Source: Methanothermobacter wolfeii (GTDB lineage: Archaea; Methanobacteriota; Methanobacteria; Methanobacteriales; Methanothermobacteraceae). From it: 64,000 bases of DNA. Made by a program: the position numbers and the translations under genes. The notes below the pieces were generated by a model, which was not told the DNA's origin, ran no database searches, and was given only the letters and a program-made list of their open reading frames with translations. Shown piece by piece: positions 43,216 through 53,290 of the stretch (position 1 is the stretch's first letter; every line of letters starts with the position of its first letter). Location: positions 124,001-188,000 of the forward strand of contig NZ_CP104550.1 of assembly GCF_025397995.1 (NCBI RefSeq). The letters are read 5' to 3'.

Positions 43216-44310
43216 CTATTTTTTTATTATGATTCTCAGCACATCCTCATCCCTGAGGACATGGTCGAGTCCAACCTTCTGACCGTCAAACTTGACCGAA
43301 CTACCCCAGACCCGGGCATGTCTGAACTTGCGCAGGAAGTCCCGGTGGAGCTTCTGACACACATCGGCAACGGTGGAGCCCTCCTTCACAATCAGGGGTT
43401 CATCATAATCAGCCTTCTCTCCCTGGGGTTTCATGTATATCCTTATCAGTCCAAGTCTGTCGAATATTTCATCCTTCAGTTTATCAATGTTAAGGTGCTT
43501 GTCTGCAGATATGAACAGGGCATTGGGGAACCTTTTCCTTATCTCCTCAAGGTAGGATTCATCCACAAGGTCAATCTTGTTTATGACCTTCAGGGTGGGT
43601 ATATAGACCCTGTTTGCCTCCAGCACATCTATGAACTGATCAACCGTTATGTCCTCCCTGATGAGGACATCGGCGTTATGTATACCGTACTCATTGAGGA
43701 CGGATCTTATGATCCTTTCATCAAGGTGTGTGAGTTCCACTGTGGAGGATAGTTTCATCCCTCCCAGCTTCCTTCTTTTCACGGTCACATCGGGCGGGGT
43801 TTCATCGGGCCTTATACCAACATCCCGCAGTTCCCTCATTATTATGTCCATGTGCTCTGTGTTGAAGACATCAAGTACGATGACTATGAGGTCGGCGCTC
43901 CTGGCGACTGATAAAATTTCACGGCCCCTGCCCCTTCCACGGGAGGCCCCGGTTATTATCCCGGGTATGTCAAATATCTGTATCTGGGCACCCCTGTATT
44001 CCATGACGCCGGGCACTATTTCAAGGGTTGTGAACTGATACTCACCGACCTTTGACTCTGCATTTGTGAGTTCATTGAGGAGGGTGGATTTACCTACTGA
44101 GGGGAAACCTATAAGAACGACCGTGGAGTCCCCTGACTTTTTAATGTGGAAACCCCTCCCCTTTCCAGATGAAGTCCTCCTCTGAAGGGCCTCCTCCCTT
44201 AAACGCGAAATTTTCGCCTTCAACTTACCTATATGGTGTGCGGTGGCCTTGTTGTACGGTGTTTTCTGTATTTCCTCTTCTATTTTTTTAATTTTCTCTT
44301 CGATATCCAT
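43216..44310 (-). CDS. DRG-type GTP-binding protein
   Basis: The protein (about 364 residues) has an N-terminal helical region, the G1 motif [14 protein letters not shown], the FTTLEIVPG switch, DIPG (G3), NKID (G4) and a C-terminal TGS domain with [19 protein letters not shown] GTPases associate with translating ribosomes in archaea and eukaryotes. The frame could start at GTG 44319, but ATG 44310 ([14 protein letters not shown]) is the family-like start. Diverges from the CBS gene at 44442. Confidence 0.93.
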   Translation of the reverse strand: MDIEEKIKKIEEEIQKTPYNKATAHHIGKLKAKISRLREEALQRRTSSGKGRGFHIKKSGDSTVVLIGFPSVGKSTLLNELTNAESKVGEYQFTTLEIVPGVMEYRGAQIQIFDIPGIITGASRGRGRGREILSVARSADLIVIVLDVFNTEHMDIIMRELRDVGIRPDETPPDVTVKRRKLGGMKLSSTVELTHLDERIIRSVLNEYGIHNADVLIREDITVDQFIDVLEANRVYIPTLKVINKIDLVDESYLEEIRKRFPNALFISADKHLNIDKLKDEIFDRLGLIRIYMKPQGEKADYDEPLIVKEGSTVADVCQKLHRDFLRKFRHARVWGSSVKFDGQKVGLDHVLRDEDVLRIIIKK

Positions 44311-44363
44311 AGGACTCACATGAACATTGTTGAAGTGAGAGAAGAATCAGCATAATCATTTAG

Positions 44364-44819
<456 letters not shown>

Positions 44820-45012
44820 AACCATTAACCCACTTTAACGGACCACCTTCAGCAGATGAACTACTTCATTAATCATTCTGGCAGTTGATGGTTTACTATT
44901 TTTTGTAATAGAGTTAGATGGGCTTTTATTTGAGTCAGTTGTTAGAACAGGATAAGAATCTTGTTTGTTTTGTGACCTGTTAGATCAGATTCCCTTAATA
45001 AAAAAATAGGGT

Positions 45013-47556
45013 TTATGCTGCTGTCCATAGCAGCACACCAGGCTCCTGGTGCAGGAACCTGAAGGATGTCTGGTTGAACCCACCAAGAAGGAACAGCTTT
45101 GTGAAGATGGAGTCTTCCAGTTCCCGGTTCATTATCACGGTCGTGTACTGGTTGTTGCTTCCAAGGACTATCAGGCTTAACTGTGCATTGCTGTCAACCA
45201 CCTCATCCCTGACAAGGAGGTTACCCTCAATTATAACCAGCTTGTGCGGTTTGATCCTCTGGACTGTCCTGTTGTTGCCTATTGCTATCGTTGCATTGGT
45301 TGTGTTGTCCCTTTTCTCTATTATGGTACCTACAAGGGCGTCATCAACTGCGGTGTTAACTGTCTGTATGACCGTTGTATTGTTCACCACCTCAGGCTTT
45401 GAACTTCCCAGTGAGGGATAGTATCCGTACCTTGACCCTGTTTTCTTCTCAAAGTCCCATGTTCCAAAGTAGGTCCACCATGGGGCCTTCCCGAGCATAT
45501 CTGAACTTAATACCAGCACAAAGGGTTTTGGCTTTGATGGGTGGGAGTACTCAAGCACCTTTTCTGCCTGGGCCTCTGTGAGGCCATAGCGTGAAACCAT
45601 AACGTTCTTCGCCTCATCCCGTGGGACTCCAAGGGTGGCTGTCAGGATCTCTGCGGTTTTTCCACTGTCATTGGTGTAGTTATCAAGGGTCTCATAGGCA
45701 AGGTCGCCACTTGATGATAGCATCCTGAGTATGCCCAGTGAAAGGGTTTCATTGCTCGTTGTAAGGGCCTTACCTATCCAGTATGCCCTGGGAGTGTTCT
45801 GCGATCCTCCGTCAAAGGTCACGGGTCGGTCTGCAGCGACGGCAAAGAGGTGTCCGAAGTCCCACCATGACATTACAACAGTTTCACTGCTGGTGTTCTT
45901 TTTGATCCATTGCATTGAGTTCCACATCCCGTCGTCTGTACCCGGGACCACTGAGGATGTCATTGAATGGGCACCGCTCACTGTTGGAGCAACAACAGCA
46001 AGGGTTACAAGGATCATCATGATGGGGGCCCTTATCTCTGGCTTCCTGAGGGAGTAGACAAGGCCAACCCCGATGACCCCTGCAAGGAGTTTAATCGCCA
46101 CAGAAACACTGAAGGGAAGTGCAATGACAACTGCGGCTATGAATGCCACAAGGGCAACCGATGTGGTTGTCTTCACACTGTCCCTGAGGTATTCAACAAG
46201 GAAGCCAGTGAATATCCCTGCTGAAAGGCCAAGGGGCACAGCAAAGGTGGGTATGAACCTTGAACCCTTGGTAACGGCATAACCTGACATTATAAGCCAG
46301 ACAGCCATAAGGACTGCGTAAAGGAGGTATCTGTGCCTTTTCTCTTCATCTGACACCCCCTGGTTTTTCAGGGGTTTCATGAATTTGCTTTTCTTACCTG
46401 CCTTCAGCCCGCTGCCTCCGGTCTTTTCAGGTACCCTTTCGGGGCTCCTGTACTTCCAGAGGAGGGAGGCCACACCCAGGAGGCCTGCAATGAATACCAT
46501 GATTCCACCAACACCACCGACAACCGTGCCCTGCCCTGGCATGAGGCCGCTCTTACCACCTGCTATGAACTGGGGCACCTGGAGCTCTGATACAGACACG
46601 TATACATTGGGGTATGCGGTTGTCTGGGCGGTTGCCTGTATCTGGGTGGCGCTGAAAAGACCTGTGATGGCACCTGCAAGGTTTGAAAACCCTCCAAACA
46701 CTCCGATGAGGATTCCTCCAGTCAGTAAGAGGACTACGAGCGGGAAGAGTTCCCTCTGATGTGTCAGCCATTCAAGTTTTCCAGTGTAACCCTCAACCGG
46801 TTTTTCCCTAAGGATGTACCTTGAGATCAGGAGATAGATTGCAACGAAGGCAACCAGCACAGCAAGGTAGAATATGTAACCCACCCATGCAGCTGAGAAT
46901 ACCAGTATGGTGAGGGCCGATGCAATGGCATAGGCTGTCTTCTTCTTGATGTCAGTGGCCAGGATGCTCTCGGTGAAGAACCAGAATACCAGCAGTGGCA
47001 GAACGATGTTGAACATGTCGGTGTCAAAGAAACCTGCATAGGTGTGTGCAACGTAGGTGGGGATTAAACCCACAATTATCCCTGCAGCGATTCCACCGTA
47101 ATCATTGGTCACCCTCCTCACAAAGAGGTAGGCTGGAATAACACAGAGGGACCCTATAAATGCCCCTATCCAGAAGGCCACCTCCCTGAGGCTGAAATCC
47201 CCAAAGAGGTTAAGCAGCCGGTATGCTGCTGCGGTGGTGTAGACTATGAGGGGGGGATAGTCAACGGGTCTTCCGGGAGGATAATATGAGTGCAGGTCAT
47301 AAGCCCTACCGTTTACAAGTGTGTCCCCGAGTATTCCCCTGTTAATATAATTCATGGTGAGCCTGTAGTTGTAGTAGGAGTCCATCTCACTGAAGTAGGG
47401 CAGACCATCAGGACCGGTGTAGAAGTCCTTGCCATCAGAGGGGACTCCCCCGAGGTTAACCGCCTCAGCCCTTATATAGAATGCAAGGGCAAAGAGGGCA
47501 ATGATGATCAGGACCGGCTTCAGTTTTTCAAGCACATTTCTGATATCCAATTTCAC
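45013..47556 (-). CDS. aglB: Oligosaccharyl transferase AglB (STT3 family)
   Basis: The 847-residue protein has about 13 membrane segments, then a soluble C-terminal domain. Catalytic features include the EMDSYYNYR (DxD-like) loop, SVSE in the fifth external loop, and WWDFG at W564-W565-D566. It transfers a lipid-linked glycan to Asn of secreted proteins at the cell surface. A long insertion of basic residues lies in the loop near 390-420 (GLKAGKKSKFMKPLKN), cytosolic by the positive-inside rule. It appears monocistronic, 78 bases after topA. Confidence 0.95.
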   Translation of the reverse strand: MKLDIRNVLEKLKPVLIIIALFALAFYIRAEAVNLGGVPSDGKDFYTGPDGLPYFSEMDSYYNYRLTMNYINRGILGDTLVNGRAYDLHSYYPPGRPVDYPPLIVYTTAAAYRLLNLFGDFSLREVAFWIGAFIGSLCVIPAYLFVRRVTNDYGGIAAGIIVGLIPTYVAHTYAGFFDTDMFNIVLPLLVFWFFTESILATDIKKKTAYAIASALTILVFSAAWVGYIFYLAVLVAFVAIYLLISRYILREKPVEGYTGKLEWLTHQRELFPLVVLLLTGGILIGVFGGFSNLAGAITGLFSATQIQATAQTTAYPNVYVSVSELQVPQFIAGGKSGLMPGQGTVVGGVGGIMVFIAGLLGVASLLWKYRSPERVPEKTGGSGLKAGKKSKFMKPLKNQGVSDEEKRHRYLLYAVLMAVWLIMSGYAVTKGSRFIPTFAVPLGLSAGIFTGFLVEYLRDSVKTTTSVALVAFIAAVVIALPFSVSVAIKLLAGVIGVGLVYSLRKPEIRAPIMMILVTLAVVAPTVSGAHSMTSSVVPGTDDGMWNSMQWIKKNTSSETVVMSWWDFGHLFAVAADRPVTFDGGSQNTPRAYWIGKALTTSNETLSLGILRMLSSSGDLAYETLDNYTNDSGKTAEILTATLGVPRDEAKNVMVSRYGLTEAQAEKVLEYSHPSKPKPFVLVLSSDMLGKAPWWTYFGTWDFEKKTGSRYGYYPSLGSSKPEVVNNTTVIQTVNTAVDDALVGTIIEKRDNTTNATIAIGNNRTVQRIKPHKLVIIEGNLLVRDEVVDSNAQLSLIVLGSNNQYTTVIMNRELEDSIFTKLFLLGGFNQTSFRFLHQEPGVLLWTAA

Positions 47557-47634
47557 CGCCTCTCGTATGGTAATAAATTTTACTCATTTAAGGTGTAGTA
47601 TATTTCAAGGATGGGAGCATATAAACTTTGACCT

Positions 47635-49773
47635 TTAGTCAGTGTCAGGGCAGTCATCAACCGAGCAGGTGAAGCGGCACTTTGGAAATCCCTTACAACC
47701 CACAAATTCTCCGTAACGACCCGAGCGTTTTATGAGGTCGGATCCGCATTCAGGGCACTTTCCAACGATTTCTTCGCCTTTAATTTCCTTTTTACCGCAT
47801 TTAGGATTCAGACAGGCCCTCTGCCGCGGCTTCCCGAAGGATATCATCGGCAGGCCACATTTCTCGCATGGAGTTTTAAGTATACTTGCACCCCTGGGGA
47901 GTGAATATACGACCCTGCAGTCGGGGTAGCCTGAACACCCCACAAAGGTGCTCTTGTTTTTCGGGGAATATTTTATAACAAGGTTCTTACTGCATTCAGG
48001 GCATTCACCCACAACGCGGCTGTCCTGGTAGGCCCTGTAGAGGTCCCTTCCAATTTCCTTCATGTTACGGTCTATATCCTTGAGTATGGATTTAACCTCT
48101 TCAATAGCCTCCTCAATGACCCTGTCACGGGTCACACCCCCCCTCATGATCTCCTCAAGTTCCCTTTCAAACTGCCTTGTCAGTTCCTCGTTCGTGATCT
48201 TTTCACAGTACTTTGTTAGGGTGTCTATGAGGTTCTCACCGAGGGGGCTTACATGTATCTTGCGACCCTCAATGTACTTACGATCATAGAGCTTGGCTAT
48301 TATATCTGCACGGGTTGACTTTGTACCGAGACCCCTCTTCTCAAGTTCCCTTATCAGTGAAGCCTCATTGTACCTGGCAGGAGGTTTTGTCTTCTTCTCC
48401 TCTGCAACAATCTCCCTGACATTTATGATGTCGCCCTCCTTCAAGTCGGGGAAGACGTCGTCCTCTATTTTTGTGTAGGGGTAACTGCTCATCCAGCCCC
48501 GTCTGCTGACCCTCCTCCTTGAAAAGGTGAATTTTTCATCTTCAATTTCAAGTTCGGTCTTCATGGTCTCGAGGATGGCGTCATCTCCAAATACACTTAT
48601 GAAACGGTGGACAATGAGGTCATATATCCTCTTATCATCCTTTGAGAGTTTGGTGGGGATGACTCCTGTGGGGTGAATTGCAGGGTGTGCTTCATCCTCC
48701 TTTTTACCCTCATGGGGTTTGAGGGGTCTTTTAAGTTTATCAATATGTTTCTTGAATTCAGAGTTCTTTGAGAGTTCACCGAGTATTTTATCGTAACCTA
48801 TACTTTCAGGGAGTTTCTGGGAGGATGTTCGCGGATAGGACGTGTAACCCTCGGTGTAGAGGTTCTGGGCTATGGTCTGGGTCTTCTTGGGGCTGAAACC
48901 AAATGCACGGTAGGCCTCAGACTGCAGTGTACCAAGGTCGAATGGAACCGGGGGCTTCCTGATGGTCTCCTTTATCCTCACACTTTTTACCGATGCATCG
49001 GCGCCCCTGCACTTTTCAAGGATCTCTTTGACGGTTTCCTTCTGGAATATCCTGCCCCTGCTGCTTTCCGCAACCAGGTCAGGCTCAAGGAGGGCCTTTA
49101 TAATCCAGTAGGGGACGGGTTCAAACTCCCTTATCTCCTTTTCCCTTTCAACGAGTATTGCAAGGGTCGGTGTCTGCACCCTCCCTGCCGAGAGCTTTAT
49201 GAATCTATCGGTGGCCTCCTTAACTGACTTCATAAGGGACCTTGATATGTTCACCCCAAAGATGAAGTCAAGTATGTGCCTGGCAGCACCGCTGTCAACC
49301 TGTCTGTAGTCGATTTCAATGGGGTTCTCATAGGCCTCCCTTATCTCGTCCCTGGTGAGGGTTGAGAACTTCATCCTCCTGGCCCTTTCAAGGGCTTCAT
49401 CACCACATCCATATTTAAGGGCGTTGAAACCGATAAGGGTCCCTTCTATATCGTAATCGCAGGCATGGATGTAGCGGTCAGCGTCAGAAGCGAATTTTTT
49501 GATTACGTTAAGGTAGTCCCTGACGTAGGCCTTCTTTTTATCAATCTCATGGATGGGCACCCATTCAAGGTCAAAAAAATGTTCAGCACGGGGGTTTTCA
49601 GGTTTAAGGGAGTAAAGGTGTCCCACCGCAGACACCACCGTCACCCTTTTACCATCACCCTCATATTCCCAGTAGGATACCTTTCCATGTTTTTTGCGTT
49701 CAGCATCCGGAAAAAGAGCCCTGGCGATTTTTTCAGATGATTTCGGCTTCTCACATATTATGACTTCGTGCAT
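47635..49773 (-). CDS. topA: DNA topoisomerase I (type IA)
   Basis: The 712-residue protein has the N-terminal Toprim domain ([13 protein letters not shown], then CDYDIEG), and the active-site Tyr313 in TSYPRTSS. The C-terminus has three to four zinc-ribbon modules with pairs such as CPEC/CSGYPDC, CEKC/CLNPKC and CPEC/CKGFPKC, followed by SVDDCPDTD. It relaxes negatively supercoiled DNA. It lies 19 bases from a small zinc-ribbon gene upstream. Confidence 0.96.
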   Translation of the reverse strand: MHEVIICEKPKSSEKIARALFPDAERKKHGKVSYWEYEGDGKRVTVVSAVGHLYSLKPENPRAEHFFDLEWVPIHEIDKKKAYVRDYLNVIKKFASDADRYIHACDYDIEGTLIGFNALKYGCGDEALERARRMKFSTLTRDEIREAYENPIEIDYRQVDSGAARHILDFIFGVNISRSLMKSVKEATDRFIKLSAGRVQTPTLAILVEREKEIREFEPVPYWIIKALLEPDLVAESSRGRIFQKETVKEILEKCRGADASVKSVRIKETIRKPPVPFDLGTLQSEAYRAFGFSPKKTQTIAQNLYTEGYTSYPRTSSQKLPESIGYDKILGELSKNSEFKKHIDKLKRPLKPHEGKKEDEAHPAIHPTGVIPTKLSKDDKRIYDLIVHRFISVFGDDAILETMKTELEIEDEKFTFSRRRVSRRGWMSSYPYTKIEDDVFPDLKEGDIINVREIVAEEKKTKPPARYNEASLIRELEKRGLGTKSTRADIIAKLYDRKYIEGRKIHVSPLGENLIDTLTKYCEKITNEELTRQFERELEEIMRGGVTRDRVIEEAIEEVKSILKDIDRNMKEIGRDLYRAYQDSRVVGECPECSKNLVIKYSPKNKSTFVGCSGYPDCRVVYSLPRGASILKTPCEKCGLPMISFGKPRQRACLNPKCGKKEIKGEEIVGKCPECGSDLIKRSGRYGEFVGCKGFPKCRFTCSVDDCPDTD

Positions 49774-49791
49774 CGTACCACTCAGACACCT

Positions 49792-49977
49792 TCACCGGTA
49801 GAATCCATAGAAGTCACTGCAGTAGCTGCACATGGGATACTTTCCATAGTGGTAGTGGCTTGAATCATCGGCGTTTATGTTGAATTTTTTATGGCATATG
49901 AAGCACTCTTCTATTTTCTCATCAGATGAAGACCCGCTGTCCTTTCCTTCTTTATCTGAGGAATTATCGCATGACAT
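49792..49977 (-). CDS. Small acidic zinc-ribbon protein
   Basis: The 61-residue protein has a Ser/Asp/Glu-rich N-terminal part followed by CFICHKKF and MCSYCSDFYGFYR, a CxxC-x-CxxC zinc knuckle. No family is recognised. It is flanked by serB (10 bases upstream) and topA (19 bases downstream), all on one strand. Possible partners are DNA or the topoisomerase, but nothing in the sequence says which. Confidence 0.75.
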   Translation of the reverse strand: MSCDNSSDKEGKDSGSSSDEKIEECFICHKKFNINADDSSHYHYGKYPMCSYCSDFYGFYR

Positions 49978-49986
49978 CGGAGACCC

Positions 49987-51462
49987 CTAAACGATCCTGT
50001 GCTTCTGGAGAAGAAGAAGTTCCTCCTTTGAGAGTTTTTTACCCTCTTTGAATTTTTCGTATATCTCCTTAGCCTTCTCCTTTTCCTCAAGGTTCTTTTC
50101 CCTGTCAGCCCTTCTTTTAACATTCCGTGACCTGGACCTGAGGGCGTTGATCCTTTCATTTATCTGTTTTATCTCACCCAGGGTTGATTTGAATTCTTCA
50201 TGCTTCTCTGAGGCCATCCTGCGGAATTCCAGGAATTTTTCATGGGCTTCATCGGCTTCCTTACGGATCTCATCGGTTTTCTTGAAGTACTCCAGCATCT
50301 TTTCATGGTATTCCTGGGCCTCCTCTGAGAGGGAAACAACCTTCTCATGGTACTCCTCGGATTTCTTCTTGAGCTCCATGGCTTTTTCGCGGACTTCCTG
50401 GTCTTCCTGTATCTTCATGAGCTTTTTACGAAGTTCATTGGCTGTTTTAACAAGCTCGTTTTCCTTGTTTATGTCAAGGACCCGTGTTTCAATGATCTTG
50501 TCTATCCTCTTGATCTCGTTCTCAATTTTTATCCTGTCACGGCCCCCTGATGACCATTCAAGTTTCCTTATTTCCTGATTTATCTGGTCCCTGAGTTTCT
50601 TATTTTCTTCAACCTGGGCATTGATTTCATTACGTTTATCCCTTAATTCAACGGCCATGTTCAGGGTTTCTCGGAGCTTGCTGTTGAGTTCATCCCTGCG
50701 CTCCTTCATCTCACGGGCTTTCTCGTTGAGTTCATCCCTTTCAGAGGCTATGGATGATAATTTTTCTTCATACTCGTTTTTGAGGTCCATCACTTCATCA
50801 TAGCTAAGTTCCTTCAATTTGTCATCAGACTCTACAGCTTTTTCAATAATTGGCAGTATTTCTCTAAGATCCTTTTTCTCAACAACGGCATCAGCCTTCT
50901 TCTTGAGGGCGGGCTTTGCATTGAATGCTATTCCCAGCCTCACAGCCTCTATCATGGATATGTCGTTGGCACCGTCGCCCACGGCAACGCACTCTTTATG
51001 GGTTATGCCCTCCTCCTCAAGGATACTGCAGAGGACGTCATACTTTGAGTTTTCCACCAGGGGTCCGCTCACTTCACCGGTGAGGACACCGTCTTCTTCA
51101 TGGAGCCTGTTACAGAAGAGGTAGTCGAGGCCCAGTTTATCCTTCAGGGGTTCTGCCACAAGGTCAAAGCTTCCGCTTATAACCGCGACACGATATCCCT
51201 TTTCTTTAAGGGCCTTTATGGTCTCCTCAGCCCCCTCCATAAGTGGTAGTTTCTCTGCAACTGACTTTATCTCTTCAACTGATGTGCCCTTGAGGAGCTG
51301 GACCCTCTCCTTTATGGAGGTTTCAAAGTCTATATCACCCTGCATTGCCTTTTCGGTGATTTCCATTACTTCCTCTTCGACACCAGCAAGTTTACCTATC
51401 TCATCTATGGCTTCGGCATCAATAATGACATTGTCAAGATCAAAAACTACAAGTTTAATCAA
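49987..51462 (-). CDS. serB: Phosphoserine phosphatase fused to a long coiled coil
   Basis: The N-terminal 205 or so residues are a HAD-type phosphoserine phosphatase: MIKLVVFDLDNVIID with nucleophile D8 and acid D10, VISGSFD and VGDGANDISMI. The remaining 290 residues are highly charged, heptad-patterned coiled coil (RDELNEKAREMKERRDEL and onward), like archaeal coiled-coil proteins that are separate genes elsewhere. ATG 51474 overlaps the TBP stop, but TTG 51462 has GGTGAT 5 bases upstream and gives a normal SerB N-terminus. The phosphatase makes serine from phosphoserine; the coil's purpose is unknown. Confidence 0.9.
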   Translation of the reverse strand: MIKLVVFDLDNVIIDAEAIDEIGKLAGVEEEVMEITEKAMQGDIDFETSIKERVQLLKGTSVEEIKSVAEKLPLMEGAEETIKALKEKGYRVAVISGSFDLVAEPLKDKLGLDYLFCNRLHEEDGVLTGEVSGPLVENSKYDVLCSILEEEGITHKECVAVGDGANDISMIEAVRLGIAFNAKPALKKKADAVVEKKDLREILPIIEKAVESDDKLKELSYDEVMDLKNEYEEKLSSIASERDELNEKAREMKERRDELNSKLRETLNMAVELRDKRNEINAQVEENKKLRDQINQEIRKLEWSSGGRDRIKIENEIKRIDKIIETRVLDINKENELVKTANELRKKLMKIQEDQEVREKAMELKKKSEEYHEKVVSLSEEAQEYHEKMLEYFKKTDEIRKEADEAHEKFLEFRRMASEKHEEFKSTLGEIKQINERINALRSRSRNVKRRADREKNLEEKEKAKEIYEKFKEGKKLSKEELLLLQKHRIV

Positions 51463-51473
51463 AAATATCACCA

Positions 51474-52019
51474 TTAAATCAGATCTAACTCAGCGAGCCT
51501 TTCCCTGGTCTTTTCCACTCCAAGTTTAGCGTCTTCAGCACTCTTAGCTCCTGTACACACAACTTTACCTGAACCGAATAGGAGGAGTACAACCTTTGGT
51601 TCGTCAAGGCGGTATACAAGCCCCGGGAACTGTTCAGGTTCGTATTCTGTGTTTTCAAGTCCAAGGGCAACGGCTTCAAGATTCAGTGGTTTGCCCAGAT
51701 TTGCTGATGCAACAATGTTCTGGATCTTTATCTCAAATTCCTCAGGGATGTCAGGGTCCATGGTCCTCATCATGTCCACGGTGAGTTTTATGGCCTTCTT
51801 TGAGTCCTCAATTGACTTCGCGCCCGTGCACACGAGTTTCCCTGATCCAAATATTAATGCAGCAGTTTTAGGCTCCTTTAATTTATATACCAGTCCTGGG
51901 AACTGTTCTCTGTTAAAATCAACATTTTCAAGAGCTTCAGCAACTGTTTGAAGATCGATAGATTTTCCAAGAGTCGCAGAAGCCACGATATTTTCTATCT
52001 TGATATCCACATCTGTCAA
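51474..52019 (-). CDS. tbp: TATA-box-binding protein
   Basis: The 181-residue protein consists of two direct repeats, each with KIENIVASA or KIQNIVASA, FPGLVYKL and LIFGSGKLVCTGAKS, plus a short C-terminal tail. TBP recognises the TATA boxes seen throughout the window and recruits TFB and RNA polymerase. GGAGG is 9 bases before the ATG. The stop overlaps the ATG-option of serB. TATA-like sequences occur in the upstream gap at about 52048-52058. Confidence 0.97.
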   Translation of the reverse strand: MTDVDIKIENIVASATLGKSIDLQTVAEALENVDFNREQFPGLVYKLKEPKTAALIFGSGKLVCTGAKSIEDSKKAIKLTVDMMRTMDPDIPEEFEIKIQNIVASANLGKPLNLEAVALGLENTEYEPEQFPGLVYRLDEPKVVLLLFGSGKVVCTGAKSAEDAKLGVEKTRERLAELDLI

Positions 52020-52276
52020 CTAGATACCTCCCGGTGAAGTTAAACCTACATATAAATTTAAATGCACCTATATTAATATTGATGTAAAAAAGTAGTTATT
52101 ATGAATAATAACATACTTAATATCAGTTCTCCAGAGGCATGGGTTTCATTTTTCGTTGTAGGGGCTGTTCATGTGATGGGTTTAACTGTGTGTGGATTTC
52201 ACTTTTCAGGGGCCTGTTCCTTTCATGTAAGTAAATTAAATATGTTTTTGATCATAACTATAAAGGAGGGGATTAA

Positions 52277-52591
52277 TTGGTTATCAACCCAAAGATCTAC
52301 ATGGAACAGCTTGAGGAGCTTGGACTTGAGGACCTTGAGATAGAACCGTCTTCAAGGGGGGAGGCGGTTAAGCTTATCAGGGAGATCGAGGACCATATCA
52401 GTAACCTTAATAAGATAAGGTACAACCTTCATGGGGATATGAGGATCATAAGGAAGGAATATCTCGAAAGACTGGTTGAAGAAGGCATCAGGGGAGACAG
52501 GAAGAGGAGGAGGTTGATTATGGATGAAAGGGACAGGGTTCTATCACCCTACGAGGGTATTGATAGGCTCATTGATGGCTTCATTGACTAG
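52277..52591 (+). CDS. Conserved small helical protein of unknown function
   Basis: The 104-residue protein starts at TTG 52277, with GGAGGGG 7 bases before it; the first in-frame ATG comes at residue 9. It is predicted to be mostly helical and charged (EAVKLIREIEDHISNLNKIR). No domain is recognised. It is followed 53 bases later by the CYTH gene. The gap 52020-52276 upstream has a TBP promoter on the other strand but no gene. Confidence 0.75.
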   Translation: MVINPKIYMEQLEELGLEDLEIEPSSRGEAVKLIREIEDHISNLNKIRYNLHGDMRIIRKEYLERLVEEGIRGDRKRRRLIMDERDRVLSPYEGIDRLIDGFID

Positions 52592-52653
52592 CTGGAGAAC
52601 GTCCTTATCTTCCTAAGAGAATATGCCGGGAATCATAATAATGGGTGTTAGTC

Positions 52654-53184
52654 TTGATAGAAGTTGAGGTTAAGGCAAGGGTCAGGGACAGGGATGAACT
52701 GGTGGAGAAACTGAGGTCACTGGGGGCTGAGATGACCCGGAGGGATGAACAGAGGGACACATACTTCAATTCACCCCACAGGGATTTTGCCAGGACAGAT
52801 GAGGCCCTCAGAATAAGGAAAACAGGGGGCAGAGCCTTCATAACCTACAAGGGCCCTAAGATCGATGAGAGGAGCAAGACAAGAAAGGAACTTGAAATGG
52901 AGGTTGATGACCCTGAAACCGCGGCAGGAATACTTGAGGCCCTGGGATTCTTCAGGGCACGCGAGGTGATCAAGGTCCGTGAAACCTACCGCCTGGGGGA
53001 TTTCAGGGCGTCCATCGACACCGTGAAGGGCCTTGGAACCTACCTTGAAATAGAGGCAGAACTCCCGGAGGGCAGGGATTATGAAGGAGCACTCAATGAG
53101 ATCTTCGGTCTCTACAGAAAACTGGGGATTGAGGAGGGATTCGAGAGAAGATCCTACCTTGAACTCCTCGAGGAACTCCGGTGA
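52654..53184 (+). CDS. CYTH-domain (class IV adenylate cyclase/triphosphatase) protein
   Basis: The protein has the EVEVKARV motif (ExExK) at the start, RIRKTGGRAFITYKGP, ETYRLGDFRASIDTVKGLG and YLEIEAEL, the acid-base tunnel residues of CYTH enzymes. Archaeal members hydrolyse triphosphates or are related to CyaB cyclases; which applies here is open. The frame begins at GTG 52645, but TTG 52654 follows GGGTG by 7 bases and gives IEVEVKARV at the N-terminus, the usual CYTH start. Confidence 0.87.
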   Translation: MIEVEVKARVRDRDELVEKLRSLGAEMTRRDEQRDTYFNSPHRDFARTDEALRIRKTGGRAFITYKGPKIDERSKTRKELEMEVDDPETAAGILEALGFFRAREVIKVRETYRLGDFRASIDTVKGLGTYLEIEAELPEGRDYEGALNEIFGLYRKLGIEEGFERRSYLELLEELR

Positions 53185-53211
53185 CCGGAAGATGCATGCC
53201 CTCTCAAACCT

Positions 53212-53260
53212 TTTATACTTAAATATCTAATTTTAAATAAATGCCTCAAAACATTCATTT
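53212..53260 (+). promoter_or_regulatory. Promoter of aksA with an imperfect palindrome at the start point
   Basis: TATA-like cttttatacttaaa is at 53209-53222. AAATAAATG (53235-53243) and CATTCATTT (53252-53260) form an inverted repeat with one mismatch and an 8-base spacer, lying over the predicted start near 53243. GGTGG lies before the TTG start codon at 53291. It may be an operator for coenzyme B precursor genes. Confidence 0.4.
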
Positions 53261-53290
53261 TAAGTAAATAATGGTTAAGGTGGTAATCCC

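Noticed and set aside
52101-52343. 80-residue plus-strand ORF overlapping the gene at 52277
   Set aside because: It has no ribosome site and overlaps a well supported gene in another frame; composition looks like translated noncoding DNA.
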